DNA of 64,000 nt, taken from an uncultured Thermoanaerobaculia bacterium (lineage in GTDB: Bacteria > Acidobacteriota > Thermoanaerobaculia > Multivoradales > Multivoraceae). A model generated the notes under the pieces. The model was not told the origin of the DNA. It did no database searches and was given only the letters and a program-made list of their open reading frames with translations. The stretch covers positions 1 to 64,000 of the forward strand of contig CATOTG010000006.1 of the NCBI GenBank assembly GCA_951813015.1, read 5' to 3'. Positions 34,060 to 42,103 of the stretch are shown here, piece by piece. Every line of letters starts with the position of its first letter. The stretch's first letter is position 1. The position numbers were made by a program, and so were the translations under genes.

Positions 34060-35466
34060 TCAGTCTCTCCCTGTTCCATCCGCCGCAGGCGCGGGTTCTG
34101 GCGATCCGGCAACAGCTTGTTTCTCGTCGCCGCCCCACCAGCGGCGGAGGCGTTCGGCTATCGCGGCCTCCGAGCCCTGGTCCGACGGCTCGTAGTAGCG
34201 GCGGCCCGACAGACCGGGCGGCAGGTACTCCTGTTCCTCGAAGTGGCCTTCGAAGTCGTGGCCGTACTTGTAGTCCTTGCCGTAGCCCATGCCGCGCACG
34301 AGGCCGGTGACTGCATTCCGCAGGTGCAGCGGCACGGGTTCGTGCGGAGCGTTGCGCACGTCCTCCATGGCGCGGCCGAGCGCCACGTAGGCGGCGTTGC
34401 TCTTGGGTGACGTCGCGAGGTACACCGTGGCCTCCGCCAGGGGGATGCGGCCTTCGGGCAGGCCGATGAAGTGGACTGCCTGCTGGGCGGCGACGGCGAC
34501 CGGCAGGGCGCCGGGATTCGCGAGCCCGATGTCCTCGGCGGCGAGAATGACCAGCCGGCGGGCGATGAACAGGGGATCCTCGCCGGCCTCCAGCATCCGG
34601 GCCAGCCAGTACAGGGCGCCGTCCGGCGAGGAGCCGCGGACGGACTTGATGAAGGCCGAGATCGTGTCGTAGTGGCTGTCGCCGGCCTTGTCGTACTGGG
34701 GCGTTCGCCGCTGCAGGGCGTCCGAGATGGCCTCCATGCCGATCCGCCGCACGCCGTCCTCGCCCGCTTCGGCCGCCACGACCGCCATCTCCAGGGCGTT
34801 GAGCGCCACGCGTGCGTCGCCGTTCGCGATGTTCACCAGGTGCGCTGCCGCGTCCGGCGCCAGTTCCGGGGCCAGCAGGCCCAGACCGCGGTCCTCGTCC
34901 GACAACGCGCGCTCGACGATCCCGGTCATCGCCTCTTCATCGAGGGCGTGGAGGGTGAACACGCGGCACCGCGACAGGAGCGGCGCGTTGACCTCGAAGG
35001 ACGGGTTCTCCGTCGTCGCCCCGATGAAGGTGATCGTGCCGTCCTCGACGTGGGGCAGGATCACGTCCTGCTGAGCCTTGTTGAAGCGGTGGATCTCGTC
35101 GACGAACAGGATCGTCGGACGGCCGTAGAGGGATCGGAGATCGTTGGCGCCGGCAACCGCGCGACGCAGGTCCCTCACCCCCGCCGACACCGCGCTCACC
35201 GGCTCGAAGTGGGCCCGGGTGGTCGTGGCGATCAGCCGCGCCAGGGTCGTCTTGCCGGACCCCGGCGGTCCCCAGAAGAGGAGTGACGGCACCCGGTCCG
35301 CCTCGATCGATCGCCGCAGCACCCGGTCCTCGGCGAGGATGTGCTCCTGGCCCACGAACTCGTCGAAAGTGGCCGGGCGCATCCGCTCGGCGAGCGGTGG
35401 CGCGGACCCGGTTCCTGGCTCGCCAGGCGCCTCGAACAGGCCGCCGGTCCTCGGTTTGCCGGTCAC
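34060..35466 (-). CDS. rarA: Replication-associated recombination protein A (RarA/MgsA) AAA+ ATPase
   Basis: A 468-residue clamp-loader-like AAA+ ATPase acting at stalled replication forks. Start region PLAERMRPATFDEFVGQEH, Walker A GPPGSGKT (~66-73), Walker B LFVDEIHRF, sensor 1 GATTENPSFE, arginine finger LLSRCRVF, then the C-terminal tetramerisation part (YDTISAFIKSVRGSSPDGAL, then AYVALGRAMEDV and the HDFEGHF segment). Length and motif order fit RarA. GTG start at 35466. It is flanked on the same strand by a DUF2161 gene (10 bp upstream) and the DUF3604 gene (no gap). Confidence 0.95.
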   Translation of the reverse strand: MTGKPRTGGLFEAPGEPGTGSAPPLAERMRPATFDEFVGQEHILAEDRVLRRSIEADRVPSLLFWGPPGSGKTTLARLIATTTRAHFEPVSAVSAGVRDLRRAVAGANDLRSLYGRPTILFVDEIHRFNKAQQDVILPHVEDGTITFIGATTENPSFEVNAPLLSRCRVFTLHALDEEAMTGIVERALSDEDRGLGLLAPELAPDAAAHLVNIANGDARVALNALEMAVVAAEAGEDGVRRIGMEAISDALQRRTPQYDKAGDSHYDTISAFIKSVRGSSPDGALYWLARMLEAGEDPLFIARRLVILAAEDIGLANPGALPVAVAAQQAVHFIGLPEGRIPLAEATVYLATSPKSNAAYVALGRAMEDVRNAPHEPVPLHLRNAVTGLVRGMGYGKDYKYGHDFEGHFEEQEYLPPGLSGRRYYEPSDQGSEAAIAERLRRWWGGDEKQAVAGSPEPAPAADGTGRD

Positions 35467-35476
35467 GTTCCCTAGG

Positions 35477-36169
35477 CTACTGGCCGTTCCGCTTTAGGCC
35501 AGCCACGACATCGGCGTACTGCTCGAGTGCCGCATGGCCCTTCGGCGTCAGACCGTAGACCCCGCGAGGCGTAGCGGCCGCGCGTTCGAACCAGCCGTAG
35601 TGATCGGCGTACATGATCAGCCTGGCCCGGGCGACGCCCGTTTCCTCGGCGACGACGGCAGCCTTCGTCGGACCGTTGCGACAAAGATGGGCAGCACAAC
35701 CCAGGGCGTCCTGCCGGTACGCGGTCATGATCGGGCGGCCGGTCGAGCCACCCTGGTTCGGATCGCCCACCCGGCGCTGGAACTCCCGCAACAACCGTCC
35801 GATGGCGTGCTTGCGCCGGCGCGGCCGGTACGGCGCCGGGTCGACCAGCGCCTCGACGAACGGCGCGGGCTCAAGGCGGACCGTCAACAGACCCAGGCCC
35901 AGGCGTCGGCACAACGCCAGTGCGTCCTTCTTGCGGGTCGTTCGGCGGGAGAACGGCGGAACGGCGAGGTAGACGTTGTCGGAGAGGCCCTGGCGCGCGA
36001 TCCCCTGGAAGACCAGGGCCAGGGTGAAGCTCGTCTTCAGTTCGACAACCAGAGGCGACTCCTTGCCCCGGATGGCGACGAGGTCGCAACCGTTGACCTC
36101 TCCCTTGACGTCATAGCCCTGCGCCTCGAGCAATGCCTTGACCGGCGGATAGAGCGTTTGTTCGCGCAC
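35477..36169 (-). CDS. DUF2161 protein (PD-(D/E)XK nuclease-like fold)
   Basis: About 230 residues. The opening TLYPPVKALLEAQGYDVKGE, GCDLVAIRG, then VVELKTSF is the DUF2161 pattern; the D...ExK set (Asp in GCDLVAI, Glu-Leu-Lys in VVELK) is that of PD-(D/E)XK nuclease folds. GGSTGRPIMTAYRQ and the YGWFERAAATPRGVYGLT end are also family marks; the last part looks like a winged helix. Start: GTG 36169 fits relatives that begin at this point. The frame stays open to 36331, with no family likeness and no clear ribosome site. Position before rarA suggests a DNA-related role. Confidence 0.75.
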   Translation of the reverse strand: MREQTLYPPVKALLEAQGYDVKGEVNGCDLVAIRGKESPLVVELKTSFTLALVFQGIARQGLSDNVYLAVPPFSRRTTRKKDALALCRRLGLGLLTVRLEPAPFVEALVDPAPYRPRRRKHAIGRLLREFQRRVGDPNQGGSTGRPIMTAYRQDALGCAAHLCRNGPTKAAVVAEETGVARARLIMYADHYGWFERAAATPRGVYGLTPKGHAALEQYADVVAGLKRNGQ

Positions 36170-36559
36170 GCTGGCTAGCAATGCGCCATGAACGGCTTGG
36201 GCATGGGTGCTGTGCGCCAAGTATACGATCGCGTCCAGCACCGTTGACGAAGGAGTCCGAACCCTGGCAGGGCCGTTCCAAAGTCGGGAACTTCGGTGAC
36301 CGATGCAAGGAAACCACTCCGGAATCGGCAACGCCGCACCGCCACGGCTCTCGACCCTCGGGAATGAAGGCCTCCCGCCCGCGCCCAGCGTGGAGCGCAG
36401 GACTAAAGAAATGGTCCTGCCGGACCTTGGTCTGCTTGACGAAGCGAACGGGTACAGCCGCGCGAGCGTTCCGCCTTAGCGGATCGCGTCCTCGGCGCCG
36501 AGTTCGGCGACCTTGCACCGGCACGCGACGCGAGGCCGTGATCGGCGCGGTACTTCCGC
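36170..36559. other. Intergenic stretch before the DUF2161 gene
   Basis: No supported gene. The 162 bp next to 36169 are open in the DUF2161 frame and might belong to it. The rest (36332-36559) contains no recognisable protein, strong hairpin or repeat that I could find. Confidence 0.5.
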
Positions 36560-37189
36560 CTAGAGCAAGCGCGCCACGCGTCTCCGGAAGTCGGACTTGA
36601 CCTCCTCCCAATCGCAGTCGACCAGCAATCGCAATGGTGGATCGCGTTCCGCGTCGTCGAAGTGGACGAGGCTGCGAATGACATGGCCCCGGTCTCGCAC
36701 TTTGAACTTCTCTTCGAAGAGCTGCAGGTAGTCGGCCAACGACCGGTGGCGATTCAACAGGATCCAGAGATCGACGAAGTCCTTGCGGCTACCGCGATTG
36801 GCAATAGCCGACAGCTTCATCGCCGCGATGTCGTCCAGACTTGCCAGCTCAAGTCCACGAGAATCGGACGACACCTTGGGACCCAGCAGCGGGTAGCTGT
36901 ACTCGATCACCGAAACCTGCACGCCCAGCACTTCGGCGTAGACCGTACCGGCCCTCACGGAGGTGACGGCGATTCCCGGCGCGTGTCTGCGAAGTCTGCC
37001 AAGGACCTCCTCGGTGTCACCCAGCTGTTCGGTGAAGACATCCAGATCGACCGAGATGCGGTGCCCTTCCATCAGTGCGAGGGCCGTACCTCCCGCGAGA
37101 TAGCAGTCGCCGCCGCTCAGCGCCCGCGAGACGATCCCCAACGCTTCGCGCGCATTGGGTTCAAGCGCCTCCCAATGCAGCGTGCTCAC
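36560..37189 (-). CDS. AbiEii/AbiGii-type nucleotidyltransferase toxin
   Basis: A 209-residue protein of the nucleotidyltransferase fold. GGDCYLAGGTALALMEGH and ISVDLDVFTEQ give the GG...DxD active-site pattern; LASLDDIAAMKLSAIANRG and RKDFVDLWILL complete the AbiEii/AbiGii (PF08843) signature. Such proteins act as type IV-like toxins in abortive infection systems; MenT-type relatives modify tRNA. The GTG start overlaps the stop of the upstream partner by four bases (GTGA). Role here as anti-phage toxin is inferred from family. Confidence 0.85.
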   Translation of the reverse strand: MSTLHWEALEPNAREALGIVSRALSGGDCYLAGGTALALMEGHRISVDLDVFTEQLGDTEEVLGRLRRHAPGIAVTSVRAGTVYAEVLGVQVSVIEYSYPLLGPKVSSDSRGLELASLDDIAAMKLSAIANRGSRKDFVDLWILLNRHRSLADYLQLFEEKFKVRDRGHVIRSLVHFDDAERDPPLRLLVDCDWEEVKSDFRRRVARLL

Positions 37190-37491
37190 CCCCGCCACGC
37201 GGATTCGCGTTCCCTGGCCTCCCGCACCCACTCGGTTGTCCGATCTTCCGGCACCGAACTGGCGAAGGCCCAGAAGTTGAGTTCGCGCGGCGGCAGAACC
37301 CTGCGGCCGCGTTCCTCCAGAAAGCGCCTTCGCCGTTTTGGACTGCACGTCGAGAGGAGCCAGCGCATCGGCTCCCAGCCACCCCGAGCCATGACGCGCT
37401 CGATCACGACCTCCGGCAGCTCAGGTTCGAGCCGCAGAGCCTGAAGGTCGTACTCCCAGAGAAGCCGCTCGACCGAACCGGGGAAACGCAT
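37186..37491 (-). CDS. DUF6922-like partner (putative antitoxin) of the AbiEii-type toxin
   Basis: A 101-residue protein. LLWEYDLQALRLEPELPE, VIERVMARGGWEPMRWL, FLEERGRRVLPPRELNFWAF is the pattern of small proteins (DUF6922) that sit in front of AbiEii-like toxins. It ends in the GTGA overlap with the toxin start, so the two are made together. Antitoxin role is inference from gene order; there is no obvious HTH as in AbiEi. Confidence 0.75.
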   Translation of the reverse strand: MRFPGSVERLLWEYDLQALRLEPELPEVVIERVMARGGWEPMRWLLSTCSPKRRRRFLEERGRRVLPPRELNFWAFASSVPEDRTTEWVREARERESAWRG

Positions 37492-37863
37492 GGCTCATTC
37501 TACCGGGGCGTCAATCCCGGCAGACTGGCATGGGACTGGCCACGAAAGCGGAGGCCGGCGCAACCAGTTCCTGCGCCACATAGACCGCGATCCGGTGGCA
37601 GGCGTGAGGAATCCGCGCCTGGTACGCGGGATTCGCCCTTCGCCCCCAAACCTCCCAGTCGGCCTGCTGCGGGTAAGCGGAGAAGACGTCGCGCAAGGCC
37701 GCGCACCTTTCCTCCCATGTTCCGCCAGCCGGCCGCCGTCGGCCAGCGCTTCGTTACTCTCGGCTCCACACAGACGCCGGAACGCGCTGCGCGGCGGAGA
37801 CGAGAGCGTGATTGACCTGCTCGCCTCCCCACGGACGCCGGAACGCGACTGGAGAACCCCGAA
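37492..37863. other. Intergenic stretch between the AbiEii module and the sulfatase
   Basis: Short open frames exist on both strands but none looks like a known family or has a convincing start. A direct repeat ACGCCGGAACGCG occurs twice (near 37776 and 37838). It probably holds the divergent promoters of the toxin pair and the sulfatase. Confidence 0.5.
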
Positions 37864-39294
37864 ATGACGATCGACGCCACACACAGAGTGACCCCCGCGG
37901 CGCTGCTGGTCGTCGTCTGGGGCGCGTGTGGACCGAACCCGGACAAAACGGAGTCCGCCGGGCGCGGCCCTTCGACCGCCCCACCCAACGTCGTCATCAT
38001 CCTGACCGATGACATGGGCTACGGCGATCTCTCGTCCTACGGCCACCCGCTCATCCGCACCCCCCACATCGACCGGCTGGCGGCCGAAGGCCAGCGCTGG
38101 ACCTCGTTCTACGCATCGAGTCCGCTGTGCAACCCGAGTCGCATCGCGCTCGCGACCGGAAGGATGCCCGTCCGCATCCAGGGGGGCGAGCTGAACCGGT
38201 GGTCCAACCTGCCTGCCGACGAGACGACCATCGGAGACATGTTCCAGGCCGCCGGCTACGCCACCGCCTACATCGGCAAGTGGGGCATGTCGGGCCGTTT
38301 CGAGGCCGGAGGCGTCCACCCCAACGACGCCGGCTTCGACTACTTCTACGGCCTGGAGGAGTTCAACGACGGCGGCCGCCGCCGCCCGGAGATTCCCCAC
38401 ACCTACGAAGGGATCAGGAACGCGACCAGCGAGGACTTCGTCTTCTCGTTGTTCCGGCAGAGGGACGCCATCGAAACGCCGACCCACCAGCCGACCCTCA
38501 CCCGGCGCTACACGGAGGAGTCCGTGGCATGGCTGAAGGAGCAGATCGACGCCGAGTCGCCCTTCTTCCTCTACCTCGGCCACACGATGCCCCACGTGCC
38601 GATCTTTCGCTCGCCCGAGTTCGAGGGTCACAGCAAGGCGGGCCTCTATGGTGACGTGATCGAGGAACTCGACTGGTCAGTCGGTGAAGTCGTCGCCGCC
38701 CTGGAGGAAAGCGGCGTCGCCGAGGACACCCTGGTCGTGTTCTCGAGCGACAACGGGCCCTGGCTCACCTACTACGACCTCGGCGGCTCACCCGGCCCCT
38801 TCCGCGACGGCAAGCACACCGCCTGGGAAGGCGGCTTCCGGGTGCCTGGCATCTTCTGGTGGCCGGGGACGATCGAGCCGGCGACGATCGACGACATCGG
38901 CGTCCAGGTCGATCTGATGGCGACCCTTGCCACGATCGCCGGCGCGGAACTGCCGGAACGCGAGCTGGACTCGCTCGACCTCTCGGGCGCCCTCCTCCAC
39001 GGCACGCCCAGCCCGCGGAACGAGTGGTTCTACTACGGCACCCGCGGACGCCTGTGGGCCTACCGGGTCGGCGACCACAAGCTCGTCCTCGAGTCGTGGG
39101 AGTCTCTCGGCGGGGAGGGAGAACTCGCCTGGCGCGGCTTCGACAACGAGCAGGTTCACGACCCGCCGCTGCTGTTCGACCTCAGCACCGACCTCGGCGA
39201 GCGGTTCGACATCGCCGCCGAACATCCCGAGGTCGTCGAGCGGATCGAGGATGCGATCCATGAGCACCGGGAGTCTCTGAACGCGGCCCCGTAG
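37864..39294 (+). CDS. Sulfatase (formylglycine-type, CxPSR) lipoprotein
   Basis: A 476-residue arylsulfatase-like enzyme. Lipobox WGAC gives Cys ~22. Metal ligands DD at ~49-50 in ILTDDMGYGD, the FGly signature CNPSR with Cys ~89 (followed by TGR), IGKWGMSG, and DNGPW (second metal ligand pair) are all present. The Cys must be oxidised to formylglycine by an FGE; a true FGE gene lies at 56348 in this window. The substrate is likely a sulfated sugar or a small sulfate ester. Its 3' end is partly duplicated in the following gap. Confidence 0.92.
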   Translation: MTIDATHRVTPAALLVVVWGACGPNPDKTESAGRGPSTAPPNVVIILTDDMGYGDLSSYGHPLIRTPHIDRLAAEGQRWTSFYASSPLCNPSRIALATGRMPVRIQGGELNRWSNLPADETTIGDMFQAAGYATAYIGKWGMSGRFEAGGVHPNDAGFDYFYGLEEFNDGGRRRPEIPHTYEGIRNATSEDFVFSLFRQRDAIETPTHQPTLTRRYTEESVAWLKEQIDAESPFFLYLGHTMPHVPIFRSPEFEGHSKAGLYGDVIEELDWSVGEVVAALEESGVAEDTLVVFSSDNGPWLTYYDLGGSPGPFRDGKHTAWEGGFRVPGIFWWPGTIEPATIDDIGVQVDLMATLATIAGAELPERELDSLDLSGALLHGTPSPRNEWFYYGTRGRLWAYRVGDHKLVLESWESLGGEGELAWRGFDNEQVHDPPLLFDLSTDLGERFDIAAEHPEVVERIEDAIHEHRESLNAAP

Positions 39295-39375
39295 CTCTTT
39301 GCGTCGGAAGCGGTCGGCGCCTTGGCGGTGGTACGCGGCGCCGGGAGTCTCTGAACGCGGCCCCGTAACTCTCCG
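39267..39375 (+). repeat. Duplicated 3' end of the sulfatase gene (period 74 bp)
   Basis: About 27 bp around the sulfatase stop codon (CCGGGAGTCTCTGAACGCGG and the following CCCCGTA) recur 74 bp downstream at 39341, including the stop codon. The segment between gives no ORF. It looks like a recent tandem duplication of the gene end. Confidence 0.85.
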
Positions 39376-39423
39376 CGAGCCATCCAGCCCGGCCGGAATC
39401 CCAAGGCCGGCTAGAATCCCGAC

Positions 39424-40089
39424 GTGAGCTGGTTCTTCGACAAGACCCGCATTCCGAAGTCGGGCCAGGCGCTTCCGGGCCGCGCCGAGAGTGTGCCCGT
39501 CCCTGTGCGCCACTGGGTGCTCGACGCGCCGCTGGCGCCGCCGTACCCGGAAGGCAGCGAGCTGGCGATGTTCGGGCTCGGCTGCTTCTGGGGCGCCGAA
39601 CGCAAGTTCTGGGAGGCCCCCGGCGTGATCACGACCGCGGTCGGCTACGCCGCGGGCGCGACGCGAAACCCCACCTACCGCGAAGTCTGCAGCGGCACGA
39701 CCGGGCACAACGAGGTCGTTCGCGTGGTGTTCGACCCCGAACGGACCTCGTACGAGGAGCTGCTCCGCATCTTCTGGGAGAGCCACGACCCCACTCAGGG
39801 CATGCGCCAGGGCAACGACGTCGGCACCCAGTACCGCTCCGGAATCTACGTGTACTCCGAGGAACAGCAGCGGACGGCCGAAGCATCTCTGGGGGCGTAC
39901 CAGCAGCGGCTTTCCGCCGCGGGCTTCGGCCGGATCACGACCGAGGTCCTCGAAACGCCGCCGTTCTACTTCGCCGAGGACTACCACCAGCAGTACCTGG
40001 CGAAGAACCCCGCCGGCTACTGCGGCCTCGGCGGCACCGGCGTGACCTGCCCGGCGGGAATCGAGCTACCCTCGAGTCAAGCGGTCTGA
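39424..40089 (+). CDS. msrA: Peptide-methionine (S)-S-oxide reductase
   Basis: A 221-residue MsrA that repairs oxidised methionine. The catalytic motif GCFWG has Cys ~54; [30 protein letters not shown], then [12 protein letters not shown] and [10 protein letters not shown] are the family blocks. Near the C-terminus [11 protein letters not shown] may hold the resolving cysteines. Length is as in E. coli MsrA. GTG start at 39424; no signal peptide, so cytosolic. A small membrane protein gene starts 23 bp after its stop. Confidence 0.95.
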   Translation: MSWFFDKTRIPKSGQALPGRAESVPVPVRHWVLDAPLAPPYPEGSELAMFGLGCFWGAERKFWEAPGVITTAVGYAAGATRNPTYREVCSGTTGHNEVVRVVFDPERTSYEELLRIFWESHDPTQGMRQGNDVGTQYRSGIYVYSEEQQRTAEASLGAYQQRLSAAGFGRITTEVLETPPFYFAEDYHQQYLAKNPAGYCGLGGTGVTCPAGIELPSSQAV

Positions 40090-40112
40090 GAGCGTACCCA
40101 GGAGGCACAGCA

Positions 40113-40349
40113 ATGGCGGATACCACGGTCGGCATCACCCGCGGTCTCGGCTGGCTGCTCTTCCTCGCCGGTGTGCTCGCGCTGGGCGGCCTCGCGATCT
40201 ACGCCCTCGTCATCGACGACGAGGCGCCGCTCTACATCAAGCTGGGTGTCGGAGCGCTTTACGGCGGCCTGGCTCTGTTGCTGCTTTCGGTACTCCGGCA
40301 GCAGTTGATGGCCCGCAAGACGGACAAGTACAAGGACATACAGCGGTGA
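40113..40349 (+). CDS. Small two-helix membrane protein
   Basis: A 78-residue protein with two hydrophobic segments (residues ~13-33 and ~43-60) and a basic cytoplasmic tail MARKTDKYKDIQR. AGGAGG about ten bases upstream supports the ATG. No family recognised. The YbjQ-like gene begins 10 bp after its stop, so the two form an operon, and the pair may also follow msrA. Confidence 0.75.
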   Translation: MADTTVGITRGLGWLLFLAGVLALGGLAIYALVIDDEAPLYIKLGVGALYGGLALLLLSVLRQQLMARKTDKYKDIQR

Positions 40350-40359
40350 GTGTCCCGAG

Positions 40360-40674
40360 ATGCTGATTGCAACCACCGAAACAGTCGCCGGCCGGAACAT
40401 CACGCAGACGCTGGGGCTCGTGCGCGGCAACACGATCCGCGCCCGCCACGTCGGCAGGGACATCACCGCGGCGCTTCGCAATCTCGTGGGCGGCGAGGTC
40501 ACCGAGTACACGAAGATGGTCGCCGAGAGCCGCGAGCAGGCGCTTGACCGCATGGTCGCGGAAGCCGAGAGCCTCGACGCCGACGCCGTCGTCGCGGTGC
40601 GCTTCACCACCTCAGTGATCACGAGTGGCGCCGCGGAACTGCTTGCCGTGGGGACGGCAGTCAAGCTGGACTAG
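40360..40674 (+). CDS. YbjQ/UPF0145-family protein
   Basis: A 104-residue protein with the YbjQ pattern: an N-terminal strand LIATTETVAGR, LVRGNTIRARHVGRDI, LRNLVGGEVTEYTKM, then REQALDRMVAEAESLDADAV and the last strand VTSVITSGAAELLAVGTAV-like segment. Family members form pentameric barrels and have been called heavy-metal-binding; the role is not settled. Cotranscribed with the small membrane protein upstream. Confidence 0.9.
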   Translation: MLIATTETVAGRNITQTLGLVRGNTIRARHVGRDITAALRNLVGGEVTEYTKMVAESREQALDRMVAEAESLDADAVVAVRFTTSVITSGAAELLAVGTAVKLD

Positions 40675-40754
40675 CACTAGCATCGCACCGCCGAAGTCAG
40701 GACGCGACTGCTCGACCTGATCGGCCGTGGGGACGGCAGTCAAGCTGGACTAGC
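40645..40754 (+). repeat. Duplicated 3' end of the YbjQ-like gene (period 79 bp)
   Basis: GCCGTGGGGACGGCAGTCAA and the following GCTGGACTAGC occur at 40645 and again at 40724, stop codon included. The second copy runs into the stop of the convergent gene at 40750. Same kind of event as at the sulfatase 3' end. Confidence 0.9.
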
Positions 40755-41865
40755 GTCGCACCCCCAGCCGCTCCAGCACGCCGGCCACCAGCAACGGCCA
40801 CACCAGCGTCGCGTCGGCGGGAACCTCCGCGAAGCGGCCGCCTTCCGAGGCGGGCACGAACTTGCCCCAGGACACGCCCTCGCTGTAGCCGCAGCCCGAC
40901 AGGCCGCCCCAGTGCTCCGGTTCCCGGCAGATGCGGACGCCGTAGCGGAACCGCCGGGGAGCGGCTTCTTCACCATCCCGGCGCGCCGCCGCCTCGAGGT
41001 ACGGCGCCACCTGCTGCGCCCAGTTCCGCGGCACCCCTCCGCCGATCGTGAAGATCCCGAGCCGTTTCGCGCCGCCGACAAGCTCCGTGTAGTGCTCCAG
41101 GTCGAGGAACGGATCGAAGCGCACCGGCGCCCGCCCGCCCCGGCGGCGCGCCCGGTTGAAGAGCGCGAAGTCGAGCCCGATCTCCGAGTCGGTGAACGCC
41201 GGCACGTAGACCGGCACGCCCCGGCGCCAGGCCGAGGAAAGCACTCCACGCACCGGCCGGTTCCGGCCCGGCGCCGCCTCTGCCGGTGAACCCTTGCCTT
41301 CGCTCAGCCACCGCCCGAACGCCTCGTTCAGGGTCCGCGAACACGCGACCTCGCCCTCGGGCCACTGCTCCAGGATGGAGTGGACGATGAGCTCCACCCG
41401 GTCCAGGTTGCTCTCCAACTCCAGCGTGTCGTAGATGCGGTCGAAACCGGCGTAGTAGGCGGAGCGGTCGTCCAGTCCGCCATCGTCCGCCGGAACCTTG
41501 AAGTGGACCATCCCGGCGGACTCGACGAAGCCGTGGACCATCAAGGCGCCGGTGCAGACGATCGCGTCAAGCAGCCCGTGGTCGATCATGTCGCAGAGGA
41601 CGAGCCCCTGCTTGGCCGCGGTCATCGCGCCGGTGAACGTCCCGACCACCAGGCAGTCCGGATCCGCAGCCATCTCGTGGAGCACGTCCGCCGCCTCGCC
41701 AAGCTGACGGCCCCCGAACGAGGTCGACTTCATCGCCGCGAGGAGATCGGAGAAGGACTCCACGGAGCCCAGGTCGAGCGCCTCGAGCGGTTCCAGCCCC
41801 TGGCCGTCGGCGAACTCGGCCGGTCGCCGCACGCCGCCCGAGGATTTGGAAGATCGATCCCTCAT
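40750..41865 (-). CDS. Deoxyhypusine synthase-like protein
   Basis: A 371-residue protein. MKSTSFGGRQLGEAADVL, TFTGAMTAAKQGLV, DAIVCTGALMVHGF (NAD-binding region), PVYVPAFTDSEIGLD and IFTIGGGVPRNWAQQ are deoxyhypusine-synthase motifs. In eukaryotic and archaeal enzymes the position after GGGVV/P is the catalytic Lys that carries the aminobutyl group; here it reads Arg (GGGVPRN). Bacterial homologues are mostly homospermidine- or polyamine-related enzymes of unproven function. Start: ATG 41865; a TTG at 41934 in the same frame is possible. No bacterial eIF5A is expected, so the substrate is unknown. Confidence 0.8.
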   Translation of the reverse strand: MRDRSSKSSGGVRRPAEFADGQGLEPLEALDLGSVESFSDLLAAMKSTSFGGRQLGEAADVLHEMAADPDCLVVGTFTGAMTAAKQGLVLCDMIDHGLLDAIVCTGALMVHGFVESAGMVHFKVPADDGGLDDRSAYYAGFDRIYDTLELESNLDRVELIVHSILEQWPEGEVACSRTLNEAFGRWLSEGKGSPAEAAPGRNRPVRGVLSSAWRRGVPVYVPAFTDSEIGLDFALFNRARRRGGRAPVRFDPFLDLEHYTELVGGAKRLGIFTIGGGVPRNWAQQVAPYLEAAARRDGEEAAPRRFRYGVRICREPEHWGGLSGCGYSEGVSWGKFVPASEGGRFAEVPADATLVWPLLVAGVLERLGVRR

Positions 41866-42103
41866 CAAGTCGTGGACGAAGCTATCGCGGCAGGAGTGGT
41901 GCACGACGCCCCTCTCGGCGCGGTTCTTGCTCAATCAGGCGTTCGTGCCCGACCCAACTCGGCCTGTGACAGGATCCGCACAGAAGGCAACGAACGTTTC
42001 GCCGCCAAAGGAGGGAGAGGTCGGCCGCGACTTTGAGGTTGGCTCCGTACCACCTCGGATCCGGGTTCCGGCACGGGCGAGCCGCGTCCCGACTGCAGCG
42101 ACG

